Assembly (NCBI GenBank): GCA_965249955.1
Contig: OZ252261.1
Location: 2,480,001 to 2,544,000, forward strand
Reading direction: 5' to 3'
DNA from: SB11 sp965249955
GTDB taxonomy: Bacteria > Bacteroidota > Bacteroidia > UBA8524
DNA length: 64,000 bases
In this document: piece after piece, positions 1-7,778 of the stretch
Layout: each line of letters starts with the position of its first letter
Position numbering within the stretch: position 1 is the first letter of the stretch
Program-made: the position numbers and the translations under genes
The notes under the pieces: model-generated
Told to the model about the DNA's origin: nothing
Databases searched by the model: none
The model's input: the letters and a program-made list of their open reading frames with translations, nothing else

Positions 1-84
1 GGCTTTTTGGGCGAGATGATAAGCCGCAGCAGCCACGACCGTAATAACTACCTTGTATCCAATAAGGTAAATTTAGAAGATTAG
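1..84 (+). CDS. 3' end of an unidentified protein-coding gene (truncated by window start)
   Basis: Frame 1 is open from the first base to a TAG at 82-84, giving 27 residues ending in VNLED. The residues are hydrophilic and of normal composition for a C-terminus. The gene points toward the following reverse-strand phosphatase gene and ends 15 bases before its stop codon, a normal convergent arrangement. Too little is visible to name a family. Most of the gene lies outside the window. Confidence 0.5.
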   Translation, partial: GFLGEMISRSSHDRNNYLVSNKVNLED

Positions 85-99
85 AAGTCTTATAAATCT

Positions 100-2109
100 T
101 TACTCAACCAAAAACTTACCGCTACTTATAGCTGTGCCTGTGCTAATACGGTATAGATAAAGTCCCCTTTTCCAATTGGCTACACTTATAGTATAGTTAT
201 AGTAGCCTGCGCTTTGGGCTTGTTGCCAGTTTTCAACCTTTTTACCATCAATAGTATATATTTCAATGGTTACATTGCTGTTTTGTGCTACACCATATTG
301 CAGGGTGAAAATACTATGGGCGGGATTGGGGTAAGCATGAAAAACTACTACTTTCTGAATAGGTTCTACACTTAAGGGGTTTGGTTTTTGTGTAGGTGCA
401 GCAATTTCTTGTACCGTTTTATTTTGTGCAGGTTGGTTGCTAAGCAATACCCTATTGCCATTGTTTAGCGTAAGAGCTGTTTTGGCAAAATTCTCCACCT
501 TGCTGGGTACATTTATCTTATCACAAAAATAGTAGCTGGCTTGCGCGCTATCCTCTTTCAGGTCTAAAACAAAATAGCCGTGTTGGTCTACATCAACAAA
601 TTTTAAGTGGGGGTTATAGTTGCTGTTTTTTAAGAACGATATAGGGGTGTTTACCCATGCCTCAAACTGGTTGGCAAGCGGTGCCCCAAAACGCTCATCA
701 AAGTTGGCACTGGTAATACTAGGAGTACAAAATTCCACTGCTACGCTGCCTTGCCCGGTTGAGGGGTTATAAGTAGGCGATGGAGAAGCATAATTGCTGT
801 TTTGTGCATCGGGGTAAATAACAGGCTGATGGGTAACATCAAACGTCCAGCTGGCATGAGAATCACCGGTGATAAAAACCACATTGTTTATGTTGTTTTG
901 CTCAATACTATCAATAATGGCCCAACGCTCGGTAGGGTAGCTTTTCCAAAAATTATTAAAAGGTCTTTCAGCATTTCTTATTGAGTTTATGTTTGATGGA
1001 TCAGGAAATCCTTGCCCGTCTCTTGCTGCAAAACCTACATTTAGATTACTAAAAATTACCTGATTGCCCACCACCTTCCACTTGGCTTTAGAGTTCTTTA
1101 ACCCGTTAGTAAACCATTGGTATTGAGCACTACCCAGTATGGTGCGGGTAGGCGTATCAGGGTCGTCAAAATTTGTAGGTGGTTTGTCCCGTCCTTCCAA
1201 TCGGGTATCCAGCAAAAAAATATCAGCCATATCCCCATAGCTCACCTCACGGTAAACGGTATTATTAGGGTAGTCGCGTATGGGTAACCACTCAAAATAT
1301 ACCTTTTTACTAATGGCTTTTCGGGTTTCCCAGTCGCCCTCAGTAGCGGGTTGGTGGTTTTGTGCGCCGTCCTTGTAGCTATCGTTACTACTCTCGTGGT
1401 CGTCCCAAACAGTAATAAAGGTGTGTTGTTGGTGTGCGCGTTGCAATTCAGGGTCAAGTTTATAAACCGAATATCGGGTACGATAATCTCCTTCTGTTAC
1501 CGCTTCGTTTTCAGGCTCAACAAAACGTCCCGTTGTGCTATCGCCCGCTTGTTTGGTTTCGTACTCGTATATGTAATCTCCCAAATGTATCACCGCATCC
1601 AAATCGTTACGTTCGGCAATTCGGGCAAAAGCATTAAAAAAACCTGCCTCGTAGTTGTTGCACGATACCACTGCAAAGCGCAAATGATTAACATTTGTAG
1701 AAGGTGCAGTGCGAGTTCTGCCAATAGTGCTATAAATGTTATTCCAACTAAAACCATAATAATAGGTAGTAGCAGGCAAAAGACCTGTTACATCTACCTT
1801 CACCGTAAAATCTTTTGTACTATCTGTCGCAATAGTTCCCTTTTTTACCACATTTTTAAGTGATGTATCGGTAGCCATTACCCAGTTTACTGTAAATGTG
1901 GTTTGGGCAGTAGTATCAGGGGTAATACGTGTCCAAATAATTACGCGGTCGGCAAGCGGGTCGCCACTAGCCACACCGTGGTAAAAAGGTTTTAGTGCGG
2001 GATTAAAAGGTAAATGCCCTGCTTTGCGTATAAACCCCTCCGTTTGCTGGGCTTGGCAAAAGCCTTGGGCAACGAGAAGAACAAAACAAAACACAAAAAA
2101 CTTTTTCAT
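100..2109 (-). CDS. PhoD-like metallophosphatase with T9SS sorting domain
   Basis: 669 residues. A signal peptide (about 1-20, ending CQA) leads into the PhoD N-terminal beta domain with FYHGVASGDP and VIIWTR. The metallophosphoesterase core follows, with VVSCNNYEAGFFNAF, HLGDYIYEY, VWDDHE and FITGDSHASW. These match the alkaline phosphatase D / phosphodiesterase family, which hydrolyses phosphate esters at the cell surface. The last ~80 residues (AYPNPAHSIF ... GLYLYRIS ... KFLVE) form a type-A T9SS C-terminal sorting domain, so the enzyme is probably exported across the outer membrane and anchored or released. It is transcribed divergently from the M16 protease gene and shares a ~120 bp intergenic region with it. 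The exact substrate (phosphomonoester, diester or phospholipid) cannot be read from the sequence. Confidence 0.9.
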   Translation of the reverse strand: MKKFFVFCFVLLVAQGFCQAQQTEGFIRKAGHLPFNPALKPFYHGVASGDPLADRVIIWTRITPDTTAQTTFTVNWVMATDTSLKNVVKKGTIATDSTKDFTVKVDVTGLLPATTYYYGFSWNNIYSTIGRTRTAPSTNVNHLRFAVVSCNNYEAGFFNAFARIAERNDLDAVIHLGDYIYEYETKQAGDSTTGRFVEPENEAVTEGDYRTRYSVYKLDPELQRAHQQHTFITVWDDHESSNDSYKDGAQNHQPATEGDWETRKAISKKVYFEWLPIRDYPNNTVYREVSYGDMADIFLLDTRLEGRDKPPTNFDDPDTPTRTILGSAQYQWFTNGLKNSKAKWKVVGNQVIFSNLNVGFAARDGQGFPDPSNINSIRNAERPFNNFWKSYPTERWAIIDSIEQNNINNVVFITGDSHASWTFDVTHQPVIYPDAQNSNYASPSPTYNPSTGQGSVAVEFCTPSITSANFDERFGAPLANQFEAWVNTPISFLKNSNYNPHLKFVDVDQHGYFVLDLKEDSAQASYYFCDKINVPSKVENFAKTALTLNNGNRVLLSNQPAQNKTVQEIAAPTQKPNPLSVEPIQKVVVFHAYPNPAHSIFTLQYGVAQNSNVTIEIYTIDGKKVENWQQAQSAGYYNYTISVANWKRGLYLYRISTGTAISSGKFLVE

Positions 2110-2232
2110 AATGGAGAGTAGGATGTACGAAACTCAATATTAGTAAATAATTGCGGCAATACTATATGGGCAAGAACTTAGAATTACTAAGGGCTTTTAT
2201 TAACTTTACCAACTGAAAAAAAACATATTGAT

Positions 2233-5037
2233 ATGAAATTAAGGATAAGTTTTCTTATTGCATTTACTGCGTGTACCCTGTTACTGGGCGCGCAGAACAC
2301 TTATGATGTCTCGGCAAAATTCCCTATCGATACCTCAATACGCACAGGTACATTGCCCAATGGCATGAAATATTTTGTACGTCGCAACGCTAAACCCGAA
2401 AACAGGGCGGAGCTTCGCCTAGCAGTTAATGTTGGTGCTACTATGGAAACCGACAACCAACAAGGTTTGGCGCACTTTGTAGAGCACATGTGCTTTAACG
2501 GAACCAAAAATTTTAAGAAAAGTGAGTTGGTAGATTATTTAGAATCTATTGGGACAAAATTTGGCCCTCACTTAAATGCCTATACCAGTTTTGATGAAAC
2601 CGTATATATGCTGCAAGTTCCTACCGATAGTAGTGAGTATGTAACAAAAGGTTTGCAAATACTGGAAGATTGGGCGCACAACGTAAGTTTTGAAGGTGAA
2701 GAAATAGACAAAGAGCGCGGTGTTGTAACCGAAGAATGGCGTTTGGGCTTAGGTGCAGGCGAGCGTATGCGCGAAAAATATTTCCCTGTTATTTTTAAAG
2801 ATAGCCGCTATGCAAACCGCTTGCCTATTGGTAAACCTGAGATTTTAAAAAATGCGCCTTACGATACCCTTCGTCGTTTTTATAAAGATTGGTACCGCCC
2901 AGAATTGATGGCTGTAATAGCTGTTGGAGATTTTGATGTAGATGCTATGGTAGCACGCATTAAAAAACAATTTTCGCAAATACCTGCTACAAAAAACGGC
3001 AAGCCTGTTATTAAATGGGATATACCCAATAACGACAAGCCACTGGTAGCTGTGGTATCAGACAAAGAGAACCCTTACACCCAAATACAAATATTTTACA
3101 AACACCCTCGCCACGAGGTAAACAATATTGGCGATTACCGTCAAAAATTGGTGTACGATTTATATGCCAGTATGTTAAATGCTCGTTTGGCAGAGCTTAC
3201 CCAAAAACCAGATGCACCATTTATGTATGGAGCTTGCAGTTATGGTAGTTTCCTTCGTCCAAAAGATGTATACGCAGCCTTTGCCGTTGTGCCTGATGGT
3301 GGTATACAAAAAGGTATTGAAACCCTAATGGTTGAAAATAAACGTGTTCGCGAATTTGGCTTTACTGCTACTGAGCTTGAGCGAGCCAAACAAGAATTGA
3401 TGCGCGGTATGGAAAAAAGCTATAACGAACGCACAAAAACAGATTCACGCTCTTATGCCAGCGAGTATATACGCCACTTTTTAGAAGGGGAAGTAATACC
3501 GGGTATTGGCTTTGAATATGAGATATACAAACGCTACGTGCCGGGTATTAATCTTAATGAGATAAACAAACTACCCGCCCAATGGATAACCAACGGTGAA
3601 AACATGGTAGCTATGGTATTGATGCCTGAAAAAGACGGACTTGTAATGCCTAGCAACGAAGATGTTTTGAAAATGATTGACAATGCAATGGCAAAAGAAG
3701 TTACAGCTTATGTAGATGAAGTAACCGATGAGCCTTTGCTATCTACCGTACCCAAAGCAGGCACAATAACTGCCGAAAAAGGTATTGCAGAAATGGGTGC
3801 CACAAGCATTACCCTTAGCAATGGTGTAACAGCTATTTTGAAAACTACTGATTTTAAAAACGATGAAGTATTGTTTACCTCATACGGTTGGGGAGGTTCA
3901 TCATTAGCTAGTGAAGCTGATAATCAATCGGCTGATTTTGCCAGTTATGTAATTTCGCAAGGCGGTGTAGGTAGTTTTAATAATATCCAGTTAGATAAAA
4001 AGCTAAAAGGAAAAATAGTACGTGTATCGCCATATATAGATAATTACAAGCAAGGTTTCTCAGGCAGTTGCTCGCCTGCCGATATTGAAACGGCGATGCA
4101 ATTAATATACCTGCACGCTACACAGCCCCGCAAGGATGAAGAAGCATTTGGAGCTATTATGGCACAGCAAAAAGCCTTTACAGCAAACCGTAGCAACGAT
4201 CCACAAGAGGTGTTTGATGATACCATTACTGTTACAATGGCTAGTTACCACCCACGTGTGCAGCCTATGACCCTTGCCGAGTTGGAGAAAGTGAACCTTG
4301 ACCGTGCTTTTGAGATTTACAAAAGCAGTTTTAACAACTTTAACCAAAATACCTTTGTGTTTGTAGGTAATATAGATGCAGCCACCTTTAAAAAATTAGC
4401 ACAGCAATACCTTGGTGCATTGCCTGCTACCAAAGAAACCAAAAACTGGAAAGATTTAGGTATAAAAGCTCCCAAAGGCAAAATAGAAAAAGTAGTTAAA
4501 AAAGGAGTTGAACCCAAAAGCTATGTTGAGTTGCATATGCACGGCAAATTTGAGTGGACACTTAAAAACCGTTTAGAACTAAATGCTCTTATGAGTGTAT
4601 TGCGCATAAAACTACGCGAAAACTTGCGCGAAGATAAAGGCGGTGTATACGGCGTTGGTGCATCGGGCTACCCAAGCAAAATACCTGCCCCCACATATAG
4701 CATTACCATACAATTTGGTTGCGCACCAGAGAATGTAGAAACCTTAATTACCAATGTATTGCTTGAGGTTGATAAACTAAAAGCCAATGGCCCTGAAGAA
4801 AAAGACCTTAAAAAGGTAATAGAAACCATGAAGCGTGAACGTGAAACTGACGTAAAAGAAAACCGCTACTGGTTAAACGTAATAAGCCAATATAGCCAAA
4901 ACGGCGAAAAATGGTCAGACTTTAACACCTACAATAAAATAATAGAAGGTATAACTGCCGATACTATTAAAAAATTAGCCAATCAATATTTGGGTATGGA
5001 AAACTATGCACGCTTTGTGCTAATGCCCGAAAACTAA
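2233..5037 (+). CDS. M16 family zinc metallopeptidase (PqqL-like)
   Basis: 934 residues with an N-terminal signal peptide (about 1-20), so periplasmic or surface-located. The inverted zinc motif HFVEH lies at residues 81-85 (H81, E84, H85), with a third ligand candidate at E161 in EIDKERGVVTEEW, the usual M16 spacing. The length fits the double-size M16 form with an active N-terminal half and an inactive C-terminal half; the second half has no HxxEH. Family members degrade peptides in a closed chamber. A -7-like TAACTTTA at 2211-2218 (one mismatch to TAnnTTTG) precedes the ATG. A clear terminator follows the stop. The gene stands alone. Confidence 0.9.
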   Translation: MKLRISFLIAFTACTLLLGAQNTYDVSAKFPIDTSIRTGTLPNGMKYFVRRNAKPENRAELRLAVNVGATMETDNQQGLAHFVEHMCFNGTKNFKKSELVDYLESIGTKFGPHLNAYTSFDETVYMLQVPTDSSEYVTKGLQILEDWAHNVSFEGEEIDKERGVVTEEWRLGLGAGERMREKYFPVIFKDSRYANRLPIGKPEILKNAPYDTLRRFYKDWYRPELMAVIAVGDFDVDAMVARIKKQFSQIPATKNGKPVIKWDIPNNDKPLVAVVSDKENPYTQIQIFYKHPRHEVNNIGDYRQKLVYDLYASMLNARLAELTQKPDAPFMYGACSYGSFLRPKDVYAAFAVVPDGGIQKGIETLMVENKRVREFGFTATELERAKQELMRGMEKSYNERTKTDSRSYASEYIRHFLEGEVIPGIGFEYEIYKRYVPGINLNEINKLPAQWITNGENMVAMVLMPEKDGLVMPSNEDVLKMIDNAMAKEVTAYVDEVTDEPLLSTVPKAGTITAEKGIAEMGATSITLSNGVTAILKTTDFKNDEVLFTSYGWGGSSLASEADNQSADFASYVISQGGVGSFNNIQLDKKLKGKIVRVSPYIDNYKQGFSGSCSPADIETAMQLIYLHATQPRKDEEAFGAIMAQQKAFTANRSNDPQEVFDDTITVTMASYHPRVQPMTLAELEKVNLDRAFEIYKSSFNNFNQNTFVFVGNIDAATFKKLAQQYLGALPATKETKNWKDLGIKAPKGKIEKVVKKGVEPKSYVELHMHGKFEWTLKNRLELNALMSVLRIKLRENLREDKGGVYGVGASGYPSKIPAPTYSITIQFGCAPENVETLITNVLLEVDKLKANGPEEKDLKKVIETMKRERETDVKENRYWLNVISQYSQNGEKWSDFNTYNKIIEGITADTIKKLANQYLGMENYARFVLMPEN

Positions 5038-5061
5038 TTGAGTATCTAATTGGAAAATAGG

Positions 5062-5096
5062 TAATAAAAAAAACCGCCATTTGGCGGTTTTTTTAT
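5062..5096. terminator. Bidirectional rho-independent terminator
   Basis: A 9-bp stem AAACCGCCA / TGGCGGTTT (5071-5079 with 5082-5090) is flanked by an A-run on the left and a T-run on the right. It lies between two convergent genes and can serve both strands. Confidence 0.85.
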
Positions 5097-5111
5097 TTAA
5101 TAAGAATAATA

Positions 5112-5945
5112 TTATTTCAACAATACTTTTCGCACATCAAAATCATCGCGGTGGGCAAGTGCAAAGTTCTGTGCTATAACCGTATACACCATTTCATAAG
5201 CCAATTGTTCCCACCATATATTCATAGTAGCACATACGGCACAATAACCTTTTACCATATTGTTTACATTACTTTCAGTAATAAAAGGTTTCACGGCATC
5301 AATTAAACCCTGTTCGTGGCCAATTTCAAAATATTTATGCCCGTCAATATATAATTTTGTTAAATCGGCAGCATTTTTAGCCGGCATATTCTTTTTTTGT
5401 CTATATGCCGTTACCATCTCATCCAAAATCGAAAATTCAGGAATTGCACTTCCTTCAAAAGCCATTAGTGCTCCTGCTACAAAAGCATTATCAGTGTCTT
5501 TAAAAATCAAGTGCATTTTGCGCAAAAAACTTTGGGTTATACCACAGGGTTGGTAATTATCAGTTTCAATGCCCAAATCAATTTTATAACCTTGCCGCAT
5601 CATTTCAAGGTGAGGAATATCCTTAGTTTCTTCTCCTTTTTCCTCATTTATATTACGTAATATTTCGTCTTGCAATAATTTCCAATCGTGGTTGCGCAAG
5701 CTGGCATCCAGCAGCATATGTATAGCAGCGTATGAAAATGCCGAGTATTCTTTTATCACAAAAGCCACTTGTTGTGCATCTACGTCGGCAAGCACAGCTA
5801 CCACAGGGTTGGTTTGGGGATGAAGTGCCGTAAAGTTATTTTTAAGTAATGTTTTTAAAGCCTCTAGTGCCGTATCAAAATCAGGGTACTTAACAGCAAT
5901 TGTTTTTATAGTTTCTTGTTGCGTAACAATTAGTTGTTTTTTCAT
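5112..5945 (-). CDS. Probable heme-oxygenase-like di-iron protein (HDO / CADD / UndA-type fold)
   Basis: 277 residues, mostly helical, no signal peptide. Seen in sequence: E105-x6-H112, acidic residues E164 and E170 in the AFEGSAIPEF stretch, and H203-x3-E207-x2-H210. This E-x6-H ... E ... H-x3-[DE]-x2-H pattern and its spacing resemble the metal ligands of heme-oxygenase-like di-metal oxidases such as CADD, as I recall them. From family knowledge such proteins activate O2 to modify small molecules or their own side chains. The substrate here is unknown, and no adjacent biosynthetic genes give a clue: the neighbours are a convergent protease and the divergent envelope operon. Alternatives are a TENA/PqqC-like or DUF3865-like relative without oxidase activity. 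Confidence 0.6.
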   Translation of the reverse strand: MKKQLIVTQQETIKTIAVKYPDFDTALEALKTLLKNNFTALHPQTNPVVAVLADVDAQQVAFVIKEYSAFSYAAIHMLLDASLRNHDWKLLQDEILRNINEEKGEETKDIPHLEMMRQGYKIDLGIETDNYQPCGITQSFLRKMHLIFKDTDNAFVAGALMAFEGSAIPEFSILDEMVTAYRQKKNMPAKNAADLTKLYIDGHKYFEIGHEQGLIDAVKPFITESNVNNMVKGYCAVCATMNIWWEQLAYEMVYTVIAQNFALAHRDDFDVRKVLLK

Positions 5946-6014
5946 ATATTACTTTACCTTATAAGCAAACGTAAATATAGCAAAACAAGGGATTAAATAG
6001 ACGTTAAAAATACT

Positions 6015-6022
6015 TATGTTTG
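6015..6022 (+). promoter_or_regulatory. TAnnTTTG -7 element of the envelope/ABC operon
   Basis: TATGTTTG is an exact match to the Bacteroidota -7 consensus, 24 bases before the ATG at 6046. It overlaps an earlier in-frame ATG (6016), which therefore should not be in the mRNA and argues for the later start. No clear -33 TTTG was found. Confidence 0.5.
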
Positions 6023-6045
6023 TGAGACAAGACATAAACAGGGTA

Positions 6046-6714
6046 ATGTTTAACCTTAAAAATATCAAATCGCTTTTTATTGTTACTGATGACGAGCATA
6101 CCGGCAGAGAAAAGAAAGAAGCCGAAATAAAAGAAAAGACCAACTCACCTGTAGCACACCCATCAGCAGACACTCCTTCGGTTGAGGGTTCTTTTGAAAA
6201 CCGCATTGCCGAGTCACTTTTTAAAGCACTTGAAGCAAACAATATAGATGGTGTTGATTATTTTGAGTTTAAAAACTCGTTAAAATCACTCGCAAGTTTA
6301 CCTATGGATGAGGCTACACGCTACCGTTCGGCATTTGCCACCTCATCAACAATGGGACTTAATTTGCAAATTCTTACCAGTTCGGCAGGACATTATTTAA
6401 AGGTACTTGAAGGTGAAAAGAAGGTGTTTTTAAATTCTGTTTCACACCAAAATACTACCAATGTAATTGGCAAAGAAAAAACCATTGATGATTTAAATAA
6501 ACAAATAGCTGATAAATCGGCTACAATAAAAAGGCTAACCGAAGAGATACAGCAGCACCAGTTGCAAATGGAAAAAGTACGTAGTGAAATTGCGTCGGCT
6601 AAAAATCAAATAGCCCAAACAGAGGCAAACTTTAATAACACTTTTGTTTCGCTAACTGCCGAAATAAATGATGATATAGCAAAAATTAACAAATACTTAA
6701 ACCCTCAACAATAA
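6046..6714 (+). CDS. Unknown coiled-coil protein, first gene of the PspA-like/ABC operon
   Basis: 222 residues from the ATG at 6046; an ATG 30 bases earlier sits inside the promoter motif. No signal peptide or membrane segment, so probably cytoplasmic. It begins MFNLKNIKSLFIV, followed by a charged, low-complexity linker (about 20-55), a helical middle domain (about 55-130), and a long heptad-rich coiled coil (about 145-220) rich in Q, E, K and I. I do not recognise the family. It is 23 bp upstream of the membrane-anchored coiled-coil gene in a five-gene run, so a role as cytoplasmic partner of that protein or of the transporter is inferred. Confidence 0.75.
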   Translation: MFNLKNIKSLFIVTDDEHTGREKKEAEIKEKTNSPVAHPSADTPSVEGSFENRIAESLFKALEANNIDGVDYFEFKNSLKSLASLPMDEATRYRSAFATSSTMGLNLQILTSSAGHYLKVLEGEKKVFLNSVSHQNTTNVIGKEKTIDDLNKQIADKSATIKRLTEEIQQHQLQMEKVRSEIASAKNQIAQTEANFNNTFVSLTAEINDDIAKINKYLNPQQ

Positions 6715-6737
6715 ACTAAATAATAAGTTTAATTACT

Positions 6738-7751
6738 ATGGAAGGAATGAAACCAAAATCGTTTTGGCAAAAGCCTGAAGGCATTACAGGAATGATTACT
6801 GCGGCTATGATAGTTGTGGGTGGGGGGTATTTGCTATACACCTTTTTGCCTTATATCATCAGTTTGATGCAAAATGCCCTAACGGCAGTTTTGTTATTTA
6901 TGGGCTTGGGCGCAATAGTTTATATATTACTCGACCCTCGCTTTAGAAACCTTATTTGGTTTGTATATAAAAGTATAATGCGTGCTTTAACCAGCATTTT
7001 TGTACAAATAGACCCTATTGGTATATTAAATACCTATGTAGAAAGTTTGCAAGACAACCTATCAAAAATGGGAGCCCAAATAGGTAAACTACGCGGGCAA
7101 ATGCGTAAACTAAAAGATATTATTGATACGAACGAGAAAGAGCGTACCGATAGCTTGGCAATGGCAAGCAAAGCTCGCGAAAAAGGAAAAAGCAATATTT
7201 TAATATTAAAAACACGTAAAGCGGGCAGGTTGCAAGAATCAAACCTAAAACTTACCGACCTATACCGCAAAATGGAAGTGCTGTATCGTGTACTTACTAA
7301 AATGTATGAAAACAGTGAGGTTTTGATGGAAGATATTAAAGACCAAGTGGCAGTGAAAAAAATGGAGCGCGAAGCTATTCGCACCAGCCATTCGGCCATG
7401 CGCTCGGCATTAAATATAATTAGCGGCGATAAAGACAAACGTATGATGTTTGACCAAGCTATGGAAGCCGTTGCCGATGACGTGAGCCGCAAAGTAGGGG
7501 AGATGGAAAGGTTTATGGAATTATCGCAAACCTTTATGGATGGCGTTGATTTACAAAACGGGGTGTATGAAGAAAAAGGCTTAGAGATGTTGGAGAAATG
7601 GGAGAAAGAAGGAATGTCGTTACTGTTGGGTGATGATAAAAACATATTGCTTACTGAAGGTAGCAGTGGGATGAGCACATTAAATATTGAAGACCCTTTG
7701 CCCAAAGGGAAGAAATCGGATACCAATCCCTACAATAACTTATTTGAATAA
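6738..7751 (+). CDS. Membrane-anchored PspA/IM30-like coiled-coil protein
   Basis: 337 residues. Two hydrophobic segments (about 18-40 and 46-65) are followed by a long, highly charged helical region (about 90-290) starting DPIGILNTYVESLQDNL. That start resembles the beginning of PspA/IM30 proteins, which form membrane-associated helical oligomers, but classical PspA lacks transmembrane helices. The C-terminal ~40 residues are polar and probably disordered. The start could be either of two close ATGs (6738 or 6747); no ribosome binding site decides. The next gene, 27 bp downstream, encodes the SBP-OmpA fusion. Inferred role: inner-membrane scaffold for the envelope complex. The PspA relationship is my reading of pattern, not a scored match. 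Confidence 0.7.
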   Translation: MEGMKPKSFWQKPEGITGMITAAMIVVGGGYLLYTFLPYIISLMQNALTAVLLFMGLGAIVYILLDPRFRNLIWFVYKSIMRALTSIFVQIDPIGILNTYVESLQDNLSKMGAQIGKLRGQMRKLKDIIDTNEKERTDSLAMASKAREKGKSNILILKTRKAGRLQESNLKLTDLYRKMEVLYRVLTKMYENSEVLMEDIKDQVAVKKMEREAIRTSHSAMRSALNIISGDKDKRMMFDQAMEAVADDVSRKVGEMERFMELSQTFMDGVDLQNGVYEEKGLEMLEKWEKEGMSLLLGDDKNILLTEGSSGMSTLNIEDPLPKGKKSDTNPYNNLFE

Positions 7752-7778
7752 TTTTTTAATTCTTAAATACACATCGAC

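Noticed and set aside
1351..1863. 170-residue forward open frame inside the phosphatase gene
   Set aside because: It is a shadow on the opposite strand of a well-supported PhoD-like gene, with Cys/Ile-rich, unnatural composition.
7034..7726. 230-residue reverse open frame within the PspA-like gene
   Set aside because: Antisense shadow, Ser/Phe-rich, overlapping a gene with clear coiled-coil codons and an operon setting.
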